The notes under the pieces were generated by a model that saw only the letters and a list, made by a program, of their open reading frames with translations, had not been told where the DNA came from and made no database searches. A stretch of 47,193 nt of DNA, taken from positions 1 through 47,193 of the forward strand of contig NZ_FOXX01000021.1 in NCBI RefSeq assembly GCF_900115845.1, in the 5' to 3' direction. Each line of letters starts with the position of its first letter. Position 1 is the first letter of the stretch. This stretch comes from Priestia endophytica DSM 13796. GTDB taxonomy: Bacteria > Bacillota > Bacilli > Bacillales > Bacillaceae_H. Shown here piece after piece: positions 12,678-20,490 of the stretch. The translations under genes were made by a program, and so were the position numbers.

Positions 12678-14061
12678 TACGTTAACACGTCAAAAAGAAA
12701 TTTTTACTCCACTTGAAGAAAACAAAGTAAAAATGTACGTGTGCGGACCAACAGTGTATAACTATATTCATATTGGAAATGCAAGACCTGCCATTGTGTT
12801 TGATACAGTTCGCCGTTATTTAGAATATAGAGGGTATGACGTTCAATACGTTTCTAACTTTACAGATGTTGATGATAAATTAATCAAAGCAGCAAATGAG
12901 CTTGGAGAAGAAGTTCCGACTATTGCTGAGCGTTTTATTAAAGCTTACTTTGAGGATACGGAAGCATTAGGATGCAAAAAAGCAGATGTTCATCCACGTG
13001 TAACAGAGAACATGGATACAATTATTGAATTTATTGAAATGCTAATTGATAAAGGGTTCGCTTATGAAGCAGATGGAGATGTTTACTATAAAACACGTAA
13101 GTTTGATGGATATGGCAAACTATCTCATCAATCAATTGATGAACTGCGCTCTGGAGCACGTATTGGAGTTGGTGAGAAGAAAGACGATCCACTAGATTTC
13201 ACGCTTTGGAAAGAAGCAAAAGACGGAGAAATTAGCTGGGATAGTCCATGGGGAAAAGGTCGTCCTGGTTGGCACATTGAGTGCTCAGCAATGGCGCGTA
13301 AATACTTAGGAGACACAATTGATATTCATGCAGGAGGGCAAGATTTATCATTCCCTCATCATGAGAACGAAATTGCTCAATCTGAAGCAGCAACAGGAAA
13401 AGAATTTGCAAAGTACTGGCTTCATAATGGGTATATTAATATTGATAACGAGAAAATGTCTAAATCTCTTGGTAACTTTGTTCTTGTGCACGATATTTTA
13501 AAAGAAATTGAGCCTTCTTTACTTCGTTTCTTTATGTTAACTGTTCAATATCGTCATCCAATTAATTATAATCAAGAACTTCTAGAAGATACAAAAAGAG
13601 GACTTGAAAGAATACAAACAGCATATGAAAATGTGCAACATCGATTAGAACATTCAACAAACTTAGCAACTCAAGATGAGCAGTGGGAAGATAAAATCGC
13701 AGAACTTCATCAATCTTTTGTAACAGAAATGGATGATGATTTTAATACAGCAAACGCTATTTCTGTTCTCTTTGAGCTATCAAAACAAGCAAATCTTTAC
13801 CTTGCAGAAGAAAATACATCAGAAGCTGTTTTAGAAGCGTTTATCAAAGAATTTGAAACAATCACTGGTGTATTAGGAGTAGAACTAGCAGGCAAAGACG
13901 AAGAGCTTTTAGATGAGGAAATTGAGCAACTTCTTGAGGAACGCATTCAAGCACGTAAGGACCGCAACTTCCAGCGAGCAGATGAAATTCGTGATGAATT
14001 AAAGAGTCGAAATATCATTCTTGAAGATACGTCACAAGGCACACGTTGGAAAAGAGGGTAA
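12658..14061 (+). CDS. cysS: Cysteinyl-tRNA synthetase
   Basis: Class I synthetase for tRNA-Cys. HIGNARPA is at 38-45 and KMSKS at 266-270. The zinc site that discriminates cysteine is complete: C29, C209, H234 and E238. A helical anticodon-binding C-terminus ends in TRWKRG, as in B. subtilis. The length is 467 aa. Translation starts inside the end of cysE (20-nt overlap), with GAAGGGAAG as ribosome binding site. It shares the upstream Cys T-box. mrnC follows after 2 nt. Confidence 0.96.
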   Translation: MTIKLYNTLTRQKEIFTPLEENKVKMYVCGPTVYNYIHIGNARPAIVFDTVRRYLEYRGYDVQYVSNFTDVDDKLIKAANELGEEVPTIAERFIKAYFEDTEALGCKKADVHPRVTENMDTIIEFIEMLIDKGFAYEADGDVYYKTRKFDGYGKLSHQSIDELRSGARIGVGEKKDDPLDFTLWKEAKDGEISWDSPWGKGRPGWHIECSAMARKYLGDTIDIHAGGQDLSFPHHENEIAQSEAATGKEFAKYWLHNGYINIDNEKMSKSLGNFVLVHDILKEIEPSLLRFFMLTVQYRHPINYNQELLEDTKRGLERIQTAYENVQHRLEHSTNLATQDEQWEDKIAELHQSFVTEMDDDFNTANAISVLFELSKQANLYLAEENTSEAVLEAFIKEFETITGVLGVELAGKDEELLDEEIEQLLEERIQARKDRNFQRADEIRDELKSRNIILEDTSQGTRWKRG

Positions 14062-14063
14062 GT

Positions 14064-14480
14064 ATGTTAGACAACCAAATAGAAGTTAAACAATTAAACA
14101 GTCTTGCATTGGCTTATATGGGAGATGCAGTATTTGATCAGTATATACGTCATCATCTCCTGTTGAAAGGCAGTGTGCGACCAAATATGCTACACAGACA
14201 GGCAAAAGAATATGTATCCGCACGAGCACAGGCTAAGATTGTTCATCATCTACTAGATGAAGGATTCTTAACTGAGGAAGAACAAGCCGTCTTAAGAAGA
14301 GGACGAAATGCTAAATCAGGAAGCGTTCCAAAGCATACAGATGTACAAACATACCGCTATAGCACAGCATTTGAAGCTGTGCTTGGCTATCTTTATCTTG
14401 GCAGTCAACAAGAACGCGTAACTGAAATTGTTGAGAAGGCCATTATGATTATTGAAAGGAGTGAAGAAAACGGTGAGTGA
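14064..14480 (+). CDS. mrnC: Mini-ribonuclease III
   Basis: Double-strand-specific RNase that matures the ends of 23S rRNA in Bacillus. It is an RNase III catalytic domain alone, without the dsRNA-binding domain. The conserved parts are [16 protein letters not shown] near the N-terminus and [17 protein letters not shown] near the C-terminus, carrying the acidic metal ligands. I chose the ATG at 14064 (138 aa), which has GAGGGTAA upstream, over an in-frame TTG at 14046 that lies inside cysS. It starts 2 nt after the cysS stop and overlaps rlmB by 8 nt. Confidence 0.93.
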   Translation: MLDNQIEVKQLNSLALAYMGDAVFDQYIRHHLLLKGSVRPNMLHRQAKEYVSARAQAKIVHHLLDEGFLTEEEQAVLRRGRNAKSGSVPKHTDVQTYRYSTAFEAVLGYLYLGSQQERVTEIVEKAIMIIERSEENGE

Positions 14481-15222
14481 GAATCAAGAATTTATCGCCG
14501 GTAAGAATCCTGTCTTAGAAGCTTTAAAAGCAGAGCGAGACATTAATAAGATTTGGATTGCAGAAGGTTCACAGCGTGGCCAAATGCAACAAGTTATCAA
14601 TACAGCTAAACAAAAGAAGGTGCTTGTTCAATTTGTTCCAAAAAAGAAAATTGATCAGCTAGTAGATGCAAACCATCAAGGAGTTGTTGCTCTTGTTGCT
14701 GCATATCAGTATGCGGAGATTGATGACATGTTTGCATTAGCAGAGAAAAAGAACGAAACACCGTTTTTCCTATTATTAGACGAGCTTGAAGATCCTCATA
14801 ATTTAGGGTCCATCATGAGAACAGCTGATGCTGTTGGCGCACATGGAATCATTATTCCAAAACGCCGTTCTGTAAGCTTAACAGCAACGGTTGCTAAAGC
14901 TTCTACAGGAGCTATTGAACATATCCCCGTTTCACGTGTAACAAATTTAGCTCGAACGATTGATGAACTGAAGGATCGTGGAATTTGGTTTTTCGGAACA
15001 GATGCTAAAGGAGCAGAAGATTACCGCACAATGGACGGGAAAATGCCGCTCTGTTTAATTATCGGTAGTGAAGGCAAGGGAATGAGTCGTCTTGTCAAAG
15101 ATAAATGTGATTTCCTTATCAAACTTCCTATGGTTGGTCATGTAACATCCTTAAATGCTTCGGTTGCAGCGAGTCTGCTTATGTATGAAGTTCATCGCAA
15201 ACGTCATCCACTAGGTAGCTAA
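14473..15222 (+). CDS. rlmB: RlmB-type 23S rRNA 2'-O-ribose methyltransferase (TrmH family)
   Basis: SPOUT-class methyltransferase, named yacO in B. subtilis. By family it methylates the ribose of a 23S guanosine (G2251 in E. coli). The N-terminal substrate-binding domain spans about 1-90. The knotted SAM domain has the three motifs [29 protein letters not shown] and [15 protein letters not shown]. The start is taken as GTG 14473, with AAAGGAGTGAAG upstream, giving 249 aa, the usual length. It is embedded in the cysES-mrnC-rlmB-rae1 cluster with an 8-nt overlap with mrnC. Confidence 0.92.
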   Translation: MSENQEFIAGKNPVLEALKAERDINKIWIAEGSQRGQMQQVINTAKQKKVLVQFVPKKKIDQLVDANHQGVVALVAAYQYAEIDDMFALAEKKNETPFFLLLDELEDPHNLGSIMRTADAVGAHGIIIPKRRSVSLTATVAKASTGAIEHIPVSRVTNLARTIDELKDRGIWFFGTDAKGAEDYRTMDGKMPLCLIIGSEGKGMSRLVKDKCDFLIKLPMVGHVTSLNASVAASLLMYEVHRKRHPLGS

Positions 15223-15224
15223 AC

Positions 15225-15737
15225 ATGGAGAATATACTTCTTGTTGATGGTTACAACATTATTGGAGCATGGCCAGAGCTAAGAAGCTTACGAGACAAAG
15301 ACTTAGAAAGTGCAAGAGATATTCTTATCGAGAAGCTAGCGGAGTATCGTGCATATACAGGGTACCAAGTTCTAGTTGTTTTTGATGCACATATGGTACC
15401 TGGATTGGAAAAAAAGCGAGATACACATAAAGTAAAAGTGATTTTCACGAAAGAGAATGAGACAGCGGATGAATGTATTGAAAAGTTAGCAAGCGAGCTT
15501 AACAATATCAAAACACAGATTCATGTTGCAACATCTGATTTTACGGAACAATGGGTGATCTTTGGCCAAGGGGCTCTAAGAAAATCTGCTCGTGAACTTC
15601 GCAATGAGGTTATTGAAATTGAAGGGGAAATTAAAAAAAATGTCGATATTATTCGAGAAAAAAAACCAATAAGCCGGATTACCCTTTCAGATCAAGTATC
15701 CGAAGTGTTCGAAAAATGGCGAAGAGGGGAAAAGTAG
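15225..15737 (+). CDS. rae1: Rae1, ribosome-associated A-site endoribonuclease
   Basis: NYN/PIN-like RNase, YacP in B. subtilis, which enters the ribosomal A site and cuts mRNA in a translation-dependent way. The sequence opens with ILLVDGYNIIGAW, where the Asp is a catalytic ligand, and continues with VVFDAH, NETADECIEKLA and the conserved HVATSDFTEQWVIFGQGA. The 170-aa length is normal. The start lies 2 nt after rlmB with only a weak ribosome binding site (AGGTAG), so it is likely translated by coupling. A strong promoter for sigH follows about 40 nt after it. Confidence 0.93.
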   Translation: MENILLVDGYNIIGAWPELRSLRDKDLESARDILIEKLAEYRAYTGYQVLVVFDAHMVPGLEKKRDTHKVKVIFTKENETADECIEKLASELNNIKTQIHVATSDFTEQWVIFGQGALRKSARELRNEVIEIEGEIKKNVDIIREKKPISRITLSDQVSEVFEKWRRGEK

Positions 15738-15779
15738 TAAAAAAATTTAGAAAATATCTCTTTTTTCACACAATTTCGT

Positions 15780-15808
15780 TTGTCAAGTGAGAGTATCTAC
15801 TGTATAAT
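15780..15808 (+). promoter_or_regulatory. sigH promoter
   Basis: TTGTCA, a 17-nt spacer and a perfect TATAAT, about 34 nt before the sigH start. It is a strong sigma-A promoter. I could not identify an AbrB site by sequence alone. Confidence 0.82.
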
Positions 15809-15841
15809 ATTGCTATCTACTGCGCGTTCGGGGGGATCGAT

Positions 15842-16492
15842 GTGGGCTTAAAACTTAGTTCAAAAGAAAGCGTTCAGTTACAACGTCAAGAAGATGAATT
15901 GGTTGTAGAGTTGGTTCACAGTGGTAATAGCGAAGCATTAGATTACTTGATTCACAAATACCGAAATTTTGTAAGAGCAAAAGCAAGGTCGTATTTTTTA
16001 ATAGGTGCAGACAGAGAAGATATTGTACAAGAAGGCATGATTGGGCTTTACAAAGCCATCCGTGATTTTAGGGAAGATAAGCTATCATCTTTTAAAGCTT
16101 TTGCTGAGCTCTGTATTACAAGGCAAATCATTACGGCTATCAAAACAGCAACTCGACAAAAGCATATTCCGCTTAATTCTTATATATCATTGGACAAGCC
16201 TATTTATGACGAGGAATCAGACCGTACGCTTATGGATATTATTTCAGGAGCTAAGATTATGAATCCTGAAGAACTGATTATTAACCAAGAGAAGTTCGAC
16301 GATATTGAACTTAAGATGGCTGAACTTCTAAGTGATTTGGAAAGAAAAGTACTTGTCCTTTATCTTGATGGACAATCTTATCAAGAAATTTCCGAAGAGC
16401 TAAATCGTCATGTGAAATCGATCGACAATGCCTTACAGCGCGTCAAACGTAAGTTAGAGAGATATTTAGAATTAAGAGAGATAACATTATAA
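15842..16492 (+). CDS. sigH: Sigma-H, RNA polymerase sigma factor
   Basis: Sigma-70 family factor for post-exponential genes, competence and entry into sporulation (Spo0H). Region 2 covers ALDYLIHKYRNFVRAKAR through ADREDIVQEGMIGLYKAI, including the -10 recognition helix. Region 4 is at the C-terminus, with the helix-turn-helix SYQEISEELNRHVKSIDNAL for the -35. The length is 216 aa against 218 in B. subtilis. The start is GTG behind GGGGGGAT; the N-terminal ~20 residues diverge from B. subtilis, as is usual. A hairpin terminator follows. Confidence 0.95.
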   Translation: MGLKLSSKESVQLQRQEDELVVELVHSGNSEALDYLIHKYRNFVRAKARSYFLIGADREDIVQEGMIGLYKAIRDFREDKLSSFKAFAELCITRQIITAIKTATRQKHIPLNSYISLDKPIYDEESDRTLMDIISGAKIMNPEELIINQEKFDDIELKMAELLSDLERKVLVLYLDGQSYQEISEELNRHVKSIDNALQRVKRKLERYLELREITL

Positions 16493-16496
16493 AAAA

Positions 16497-16531
16497 GTCG
16501 ACATGGCATTCTTATAGAATGCCATGTTGAC
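16497..16531 (+). terminator. probable sigH terminator
   Basis: GTCGACATGGCATTCT pairs with AGAATGCCATGTTGAC, with one G-U pair and a very short loop. The stem is about 16 bp but the following ATTTATT tract is weak, so termination may be partial. The right arm also contains a TTGACA box. Confidence 0.65.
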
Positions 16532-16554
16532 ATTTATTGTGTAATTATGATACT
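16527..16554 (+). promoter_or_regulatory. probable rpmGB-secE promoter
   Basis: A consensus TTGACA (16527-16532), a 16-nt spacer and GATACT (16549-16554). The -35 lies in the right arm of the sigH terminator hairpin. The palindrome at 16574-16591 would fall just downstream of the start point. Confidence 0.5.
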
Positions 16555-16573
16555 TTTTTAAGGATATTATATG

Positions 16574-16591
16574 TAATACCCATGGGTATTA
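16574..16591 (+). repeat. 18-bp perfect palindrome before rpmGB
   Basis: TAATACCCATGGGTATTA is fully self-complementary. It lies between the predicted promoter and the rpmGB ribosome binding site (AGGTGAT), where a repressor would act. The TACCC/GGGTA halves resemble CsoR-family operators, but the spacing differs, so the regulator is unknown. Confidence 0.6.
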
Positions 16592-16609
16592 TGATAACAG
16601 GTGATAAAG

Positions 16610-16759
16610 ATGCGTAAAAAATCTGTTTTGGCTTGTTCTGCTTGTGGAAGTCGTAACTATTCTACAATGAAAAATAGCAGTGCGGCAGGGGACAGGCTTG
16701 AAATTAAGAAGTTTTGCAAAACGTGTAACAGCCATACGGCACATTTAGAAACAAAATAG
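16610..16759 (+). CDS. rpmGB: Ribosomal protein L33 (zinc-binding form)
   Basis: A 49-aa small protein of the 50S subunit near the E site. It reads [17 protein letters not shown] at the start and ends HTAHLETK, matching the L33 paralogue encoded beside secE in Bacillus. The four cysteines C9, C12, C36 and C39 form a zinc ribbon, so this is the C+ form, not the zinc-independent paralogue. The ribosome binding site is AGGTGAT. secE follows after 38 nt. Confidence 0.95.
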   Translation: MRKKSVLACSACGSRNYSTMKNSSAAGDRLEIKKFCKTCNSHTAHLETK

Positions 16760-16797
16760 ATTGATTCTACCCCTTTTCAACTGGAGGTTTCGTTTTA

Positions 16798-16977
16798 ATG
16801 AAACGAATTGGAAGCTTTTTTAAAGATGTAGTACGCGAAATGAAAAAAGTCAGCTGGCCAACAAAAAAAGAATTAACTCGTTATACCATTACAGTTGTTA
16901 CGACTGTAATTGTCATGACAGCGTTCTTTGCTGTAGTAGATCTAGGAATTTCTTCATTAATCCGATTGATTCCTTGA
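16798..16977 (+). CDS. secE: SecE, preprotein translocase subunit
   Basis: Essential small subunit of the SecYEG channel, 59 aa, single-pass. The amphipathic cytoplasmic helix carries the conserved EMKKVSWPTKKEL, and one membrane helix spans about residues 28-57. The ribosome binding site is CTGGAGG. It lies between rpmGB and nusG, the usual place. Its partner SecY is encoded at 42890-44182. Confidence 0.95.
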   Translation: MKRIGSFFKDVVREMKKVSWPTKKELTRYTITVVTTVIVMTAFFAVVDLGISSLIRLIP

Positions 16978-16995
16978 ATAAGTGATGAATAAACA

Positions 16996-17004
16996 TGGTA
17001 TAAT
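16996..17004 (+). promoter_or_regulatory. extended -10 element before nusG
   Basis: TGGTATAAT is a full extended -10 motif. The nearest -35-like box (TTGAAT at the secE end) is at a long 19-nt spacing. Transcription would start near 17010, about 100 nt before nusG. Confidence 0.6.
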
Positions 17005-17025
17005 ACAAAATAGATAAGCTATGTG

Positions 17026-17048
17026 AAAAGCCCGGGAACGGGTTTTTT
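17026..17048 (+). terminator. intrinsic terminator in the nusG leader
   Basis: AAAAGCCCG pairs with CGGGTTTTT around a GGAA loop (nine pairs, one G-U), and the T-run reaches 17048. It can terminate secE read-through, and it also lies only ~15 nt after the predicted nusG start point, so it may act as an attenuator. Confidence 0.75.
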
Positions 17049-17110
17049 AATTTGTCTTAAAATAGTTTCACTTCGAGTGAGTGGGAGGGAAAGGACGGAG
17101 GTCCTCAGCA

Positions 17111-17647
17111 ATGGAGAAAAACTGGTACGTTGTTCATACCTATTCTGGTTATGAAAACAAAGTGAAAGCCAATTTAGAAAAGCGTGTCGAATCAATGGGC
17201 ATGCAAGATAAAATCTTCCGTGTAATCGTACCGGAAGAAGAAGAAACAGAAACAAAGAACAACAAAACAAAAGTAACGAAGAAGAAAGTATTCCCAGGTT
17301 ATGTGTTAGTAGAAATTGTCATGACAGATGATTCTTGGTACGTAGTACGAAATACACCTGGTGTTACTGGTTTCGTTGGCTCAACAGGTTCAGGATCAAA
17401 ACCAACTCCATTATTACCGGAAGAATCAGAAGTAATTCTGAAAAGAATGGGTATGGAGCATGAGAAAGTAGATCTTGGTTTTGAGCTTAAAGAAGTTGTT
17501 ATGGTGAAAGAAGGGCCATTTGCAAACTTTGAAGGAACAATTGAAGAAATTGATTTTGATAAGAAGAAAATTAAAGTACTTGTTAACATGTTTGGTCGTG
17601 AAACACCTGTCGAACTTGATTTCCACCAGATTGATAAGATTGAATAG
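17111..17647 (+). CDS. nusG: NusG, transcription elongation/termination factor
   Basis: Binds RNA polymerase through its NGN domain (about 1-110) and in Bacillus promotes sequence-specific pausing and some intrinsic termination. The C-terminal KOW domain (about 125-178) starts at KEGPFANFEGTI and ends HQIDKIE. The start is the ATG at 17111 (MEKNWYVVHTYSGYENK), behind GGAGG; an in-frame start at 17081 would add residues absent from the family. The length is 178 aa. A terminator in its leader raises the possibility of autoregulation. Confidence 0.95.
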   Translation: MEKNWYVVHTYSGYENKVKANLEKRVESMGMQDKIFRVIVPEEEETETKNNKTKVTKKKVFPGYVLVEIVMTDDSWYVVRNTPGVTGFVGSTGSGSKPTPLLPEESEVILKRMGMEHEKVDLGFELKEVVMVKEGPFANFEGTIEEIDFDKKKIKVLVNMFGRETPVELDFHQIDKIE

Positions 17648-17701
17648 AAAGAGATTTAATGTGCTCTGAGACGATGACCTAGAAATTTCCTCATAAAAAA
17701 C

Positions 17702-17730
17702 TTGCATTTCTGTTGAAACAGTGGTAACAT
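17702..17730 (+). promoter_or_regulatory. rplK-rplA promoter
   Basis: TTGCAT, a 17-nt spacer and TAACAT with TGG before the -10 (extended). It starts a leader of about 130 nt that includes the L1-binding mimic. Confidence 0.6.
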
Positions 17731-17812
17731 TTCATAAGTCAGTACGTCTCAATTTTTGAGACTATACATTAAATATTCTTTATATTTTTTAATACGAGAT
17801 AAAGAAGAATGA

Positions 17813-17840
17813 GTGGGAGGGGCTAATCCCCTATTACCAC
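17813..17840 (+). promoter_or_regulatory. L1-binding leader element before rplK
   Basis: GTGG (17813-17816) pairs with CCAC (17837-17840). An internal loop GA/TATTA follows, then GGGG pairs with CCCC (17819-17822 with 17828-17831). This reproduces the 23S L1-stalk site, where GTGGGAGG faces AAATACCAC. L1 is known to repress its operon through such mimics in other bacteria; use here is inferred. Confidence 0.7.
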
Positions 17841-17866
17841 ATCACGGACTTAAGGAGGTGTGTCTC

Positions 17867-18292
17867 GTGGCTAAAAAAGTAGTGAAAGTTGTAAAACTAC
17901 AAATTCCTGCGGGCAAAGCAAACCCAGCTCCACCAGTTGGTCCAGCATTGGGTCAAGCAGGTGTAAACATCATGGGATTCTGTAAGGAGTTTAACGCTCG
18001 TACAGCAGATCAAGCAGGATTGATCATTCCAGTTGAAATTTCGGTATTTGAGGACCGTTCATTTACATTCATTACGAAGACTCCTCCTGCTGCAGTATTA
18101 CTTAAAAAAGCAGCTGGTATCGAGTCAGGTTCTGGTGAACCAAATCGTAACAAAGTAGCAACAGTGAAACGAGATAAAGTACGCGAGATTGCTGAAACGA
18201 AAATGCCAGACCTTAACGCAGCAGACGTAGAAGCGGCTATGCGTATGGTTGAAGGTACTGCTCGTAGCATGGGAATCGTTATCGAAGACTAA
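17867..18292 (+). CDS. rplK: Ribosomal protein L11
   Basis: Binds the GTPase-associated centre of 23S rRNA and is needed for RelA activation by uncharged tRNA. The N-terminal domain has [17 protein letters not shown], the proline-rich thiopeptide-binding helix region. The C-terminal rRNA-binding domain ends [10 protein letters not shown]. The start is GTG 17867 after TAAGGAGGTG, giving 141 aa, identical in length to B. subtilis L11; an upstream in-frame start at 17813 falls in the leader stem. It is followed by rplA after 114 nt that hold a second L1 element. Confidence 0.96.
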   Translation: MAKKVVKVVKLQIPAGKANPAPPVGPALGQAGVNIMGFCKEFNARTADQAGLIIPVEISVFEDRSFTFITKTPPAAVLLKKAAGIESGSGEPNRNKVATVKRDKVREIAETKMPDLNAADVEAAMRMVEGTARSMGIVIED

Positions 18293-18321
18293 TTCCTATG
18301 TAAAACGTATTGGTAGTTGAC

Positions 18322-18357
18322 AAGGTTGCGGGTATGGTTTTGCCATTTCGCAACCTT
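18322..18357 (+). other. hairpin between rplK and rplA
   Basis: AAGGTTGCG (18322-18330) pairs with CGCAACCTT (18349-18357), and the inner ATGG/CCAT can extend the stem. Only TTATT follows, so it is at most a weak terminator. It may tune the L11:L1 ratio or mark a processing site. Confidence 0.5.
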
Positions 18358-18362
18358 TATTC

Positions 18363-18388
18363 GTGGGAGGTTATTCCGCTAAAACCAC
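18363..18388 (+). promoter_or_regulatory. L1-binding leader element before rplA
   Basis: GTGG (18363-18366) pairs with CCAC (18385-18388), with the GA/GCTAAAA internal loop and the GG-CC inner stem around TTATT. It has the same architecture as the element before rplK and the 23S site. CCAC ends 4 nt before the AGGAGG, so L1 binding could block ribosome access. Confidence 0.72.
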
Positions 18389-18406
18389 ATAAGGAGGAAA
18401 TTTAAA

Positions 18407-19105
18407 ATGGCTAAAAAAGGTAAAAAATACTTAGAAGCTTCTAAGTTAGTAGATCGTACAGCTGCTTATGATGTTAAAGAAGCAATTGAACTGATCAAAA
18501 AAACAAGCACAGTAAATTTCGACGCAACAGTTGAAACAGCATTTCGTTTAGGAGTAGATCCTAAGAAAGCTGATCAACAAATCCGTGGCGCTTTAGTTTT
18601 ACCACACGGTACTGGTAAAACTCAACGTGTATTAGTATTCGCTAAAGGTGAGAAAGCAAAAGAAGCAGAAGCTGCTGGAGCTGACTTCGTTGGCGATTCT
18701 GATTACATCAACAAAATCCAACAAGGTTGGTTTGATTTTGACGTAGTTGTAGCTACTCCAGACATGATGGGTGAAGTTGGTAAACTTGGTCGCGTATTAG
18801 GACCAAAAGGTTTAATGCCAAACCCTAAAACTGGTACAGTAACATTCGACGTTGAAAAAGCAATCAACGAAATCAAAGCTGGTAAAGTTGAATACCGCGT
18901 TGATAAAGCTGGTAACATTCATGTACCAATTGGTAAAGTATCATTTGAAGATAACAAGCTTGTTGAAAACTTTACAGCACTTTATGAAACAATGCTTAAA
19001 GTTAAACCTGCTTCTTCAAAAGGAACTTACATCAAGAACCTAGCTGTAGCTTCTACAATGGGCCCTGGTGTAAAAGTTGATACGGCATCTTTTGGAATTA
19101 AATAA
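18407..19105 (+). CDS. rplA: Ribosomal protein L1
   Basis: Forms the mobile L1 stalk that handles exit-site tRNA, and in many bacteria represses its own operon by binding the mRNA. Two-domain protein of 232 aa; the insert domain includes VLPHGTGKT and [27 protein letters not shown], the rRNA-binding signature. The ATG follows AAGGAGG. An L1-site mimic lies directly before it, and a second one lies before rplK. Confidence 0.97.
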   Translation: MAKKGKKYLEASKLVDRTAAYDVKEAIELIKKTSTVNFDATVETAFRLGVDPKKADQQIRGALVLPHGTGKTQRVLVFAKGEKAKEAEAAGADFVGDSDYINKIQQGWFDFDVVVATPDMMGEVGKLGRVLGPKGLMPNPKTGTVTFDVEKAINEIKAGKVEYRVDKAGNIHVPIGKVSFEDNKLVENFTALYETMLKVKPASSKGTYIKNLAVASTMGPGVKVDTASFGIK

Positions 19106-19112
19106 TAAGGTA

Positions 19113-19141
19113 TTGACTTTCTAACAGTCATTTAATATAAT
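19113..19141 (+). promoter_or_regulatory. rplJ-rplL promoter
   Basis: TTGACT, a 17-nt spacer and a perfect TATAAT, 8 nt after the rplA stop codon. It gives a leader of about 210 nt. Confidence 0.85.
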
Positions 19142-19164
19142 TTACCTTGTCTTAAAATTAAACA

Positions 19165-19300
19165 TTATTGCCAAAGACAGTAGGTGCTTACTAAAGCTTA
19201 ATTTCCTACCGAGGTGTATGATATAAAGCAGCGTTGCACGTCTGTACGCTCGTTTTAGAAAACCCTCTATGTCTTATTTATCACATAGAGGGTCTTCTTA
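19165..19300 (+). promoter_or_regulatory. L10 leader with attenuator
   Basis: Matches the L10 leader family of Firmicutes. GTAGG (19180-19184) pairs with CCTAC (19205-19209), and the conserved AAAGACAGTAGGTGC and TTTCCTACCGAGGTG blocks are present. It ends with a terminator hairpin, ACCCTCTATGT (19262-19272) with ACATAGAGGGT (19283-19293), then TCTTCTT. L10 with L7/L12 binding is expected to favour termination. Confidence 0.85.
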
Positions 19301-19357
19301 TGTTGCACCTTTTAAAAGGCATAAATGTGCATATCGAAATTTCCGGGAGGTGTAAAA

Positions 19358-19858
19358 ATGAGCAGTGCTATCGAACAAAAGAAAGTAATCGTAGACGAAA
19401 TTGCTGATAAGTTTAAAAATAGTAAATCAACAATCATTGTTGACTACCGTGGACTAAACGTATCTCAAGTAACAGAACTTCGTAAAAACCTACGTGATGC
19501 TGGCGTAGAATTCAAAGTATTCAAAAATACTTTAACTCGCCGTGCGGTAGAAAAAGCTGAGTTAACTGAGCTTAACGATGCATTAACTGGACCAAACGCA
19601 ATTGCTTTCTCTAATGAGGATGTTATTGCACCAGCTAAAGTTTTACATGCATTCGCGAAAGAAAATGAAGCTCTTGAAATTAAAGCGGGCGTTCTTGAAG
19701 GGAACATTGCTTCAGTTGAAGAAATTCAAGCAATCGCAACTCTTCCATCTCGTGATGGCTTACTTTCTATGCTTCTTAGCGTACTTCAAGCTCCAGCTCG
19801 TAACTTCGCTCTTGCAACTAAAGCTGTTGCAGATCAAAAAGAAGAGCAAGGCGCTTAA
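19358..19858 (+). CDS. rplJ: Ribosomal protein L10
   Basis: Base of the L7/L12 stalk. Its N-terminal domain binds the GTPase centre rRNA with L11, and its C-terminal helix holds L7/L12 dimers. The start is the ATG at 19358 (MSSAIEQKK), after GGGAGGTG, giving 166 aa as in B. subtilis; an in-frame start at 19325 is in the leader. [18 protein letters not shown] is the signature. It is regulated by the L10 leader upstream. rplL follows after 53 nt. Confidence 0.96.
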   Translation: MSSAIEQKKVIVDEIADKFKNSKSTIIVDYRGLNVSQVTELRKNLRDAGVEFKVFKNTLTRRAVEKAELTELNDALTGPNAIAFSNEDVIAPAKVLHAFAKENEALEIKAGVLEGNIASVEEIQAIATLPSRDGLLSMLLSVLQAPARNFALATKAVADQKEEQGA

Positions 19859-19911
19859 TTATAGCTAACGGTTTTAAAACTAAATTATAATCCAATGAGG
19901 AGGACTTTCAA

Positions 19912-20274
19912 ATGTCTAAAGAACAAATTATCGATGCTATTAAAGAAATGACAGTTCTTGAACTTAACGACCTAGTAAAAGCAATTGAAGAAGAATTCGG
20001 TGTAACTGCTGCTGCTCCTGTAGCTGTAGCTGGTGGTGCTGGCGGAGACGCTGCTGCTGAGAAAACTGAATTTGACGTAGTACTTGCTGGTGCTGGCGGA
20101 CAAAAAATCAAAGTTATCAAAGTAGTACGTGAAATCACTGGTCTTGGCTTAAAAGAAGCTAAAGAACTTGTTGACAACACTCCAAAAGCTCTTAAAGAAG
20201 GCATTTCTCAAGAGGAAGCTGACGAGCTTAAAGCTAAACTTGAAGAAGTTGGCGCTTCTGTAGAAGTTAAATAA
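19912..20274 (+). CDS. rplL: Ribosomal protein L7/L12
   Basis: Multi-copy stalk protein that recruits and activates translational GTPases. The N-terminal dimerisation domain (about 1-30) is followed by an Ala/Val/Gly-rich hinge ([19 protein letters not shown]) and the C-terminal factor-binding domain with [20 protein letters not shown]. The length of 120 aa is normal. A very strong ribosome binding site (GAGGAGG) fits its need for several copies per ribosome. Two hairpins follow the stop. Confidence 0.96.
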   Translation: MSKEQIIDAIKEMTVLELNDLVKAIEEEFGVTAAAPVAVAGGAGGDAAAEKTEFDVVLAGAGGQKIKVIKVVREITGLGLKEAKELVDNTPKALKEGISQEEADELKAKLEEVGASVEVK

Positions 20275-20310
20275 TTTAAACATTACAGCATATGCTTTAA
20301 TGTTACAATA

Positions 20311-20352
20311 TAAAGATAAGCGAGGTTTTCTTAGAAACCTCGCTTATCTTTA
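20311..20352 (+). other. 18-bp perfect hairpin after rplL
   Basis: TAAAGATAAGCGAGGTTT (20311-20328) pairs perfectly with AAACCTCGCTTATCTTTA (20335-20352) across a 6-nt loop. No U-tract follows; a processing or stabilising role is more likely than termination on its own. Confidence 0.75.
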
Positions 20353-20367
20353 TGTTAAGGTAAGAAT

Positions 20368-20397
20368 AAAGGGGCTCGTTATGAACGGCCTCTTTTG
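20368..20397 (+). terminator. rplJL terminator
   Basis: AAAGGGGCTCGTT pairs with AACGGCCTCTTT around ATG, with one bulge and two G-U pairs, followed by TTTT. It lies in tandem behind the perfect hairpin and before the methyltransferase promoter. Confidence 0.6.
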
Positions 20398-20418
20398 CCT
20401 TTCCTGTAAAGTGAGCAT

Positions 20419-20447
20419 TTCACATTGAGCTCATTCTTTTGTATAAT
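20419..20447 (+). promoter_or_regulatory. promoter of the rsmC-like gene
   Basis: TTCACA, a 17-nt spacer and a perfect TATAAT, about 44 nt before the start codon. Confidence 0.65.
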
Positions 20448-20490
20448 GAAAAAGTTATAATACTATGGAAGTGAGGAGGAGCTACGTAAG

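Noticed and set aside
16601-16612. GTG at 16601 as a possible earlier start for rpmGB
   Set aside because: It is part of the ribosome binding region AGGTGAT and would alter the conserved MRKK N-terminus of L33.
17081-17088. A third GTGGGAGG, before nusG, like the L1 elements
   Set aside because: No CCAC partner or inner GG/CC pairing follows within a reasonable distance, so it does not form the L1-site fold. Probably chance or part of a purine-rich leader.
18317-18345. TTGACA at 18317 as a promoter for rplA
   Set aside because: No -10-like hexamer at 16-18 nt; the bases belong to the intergenic hairpin region.
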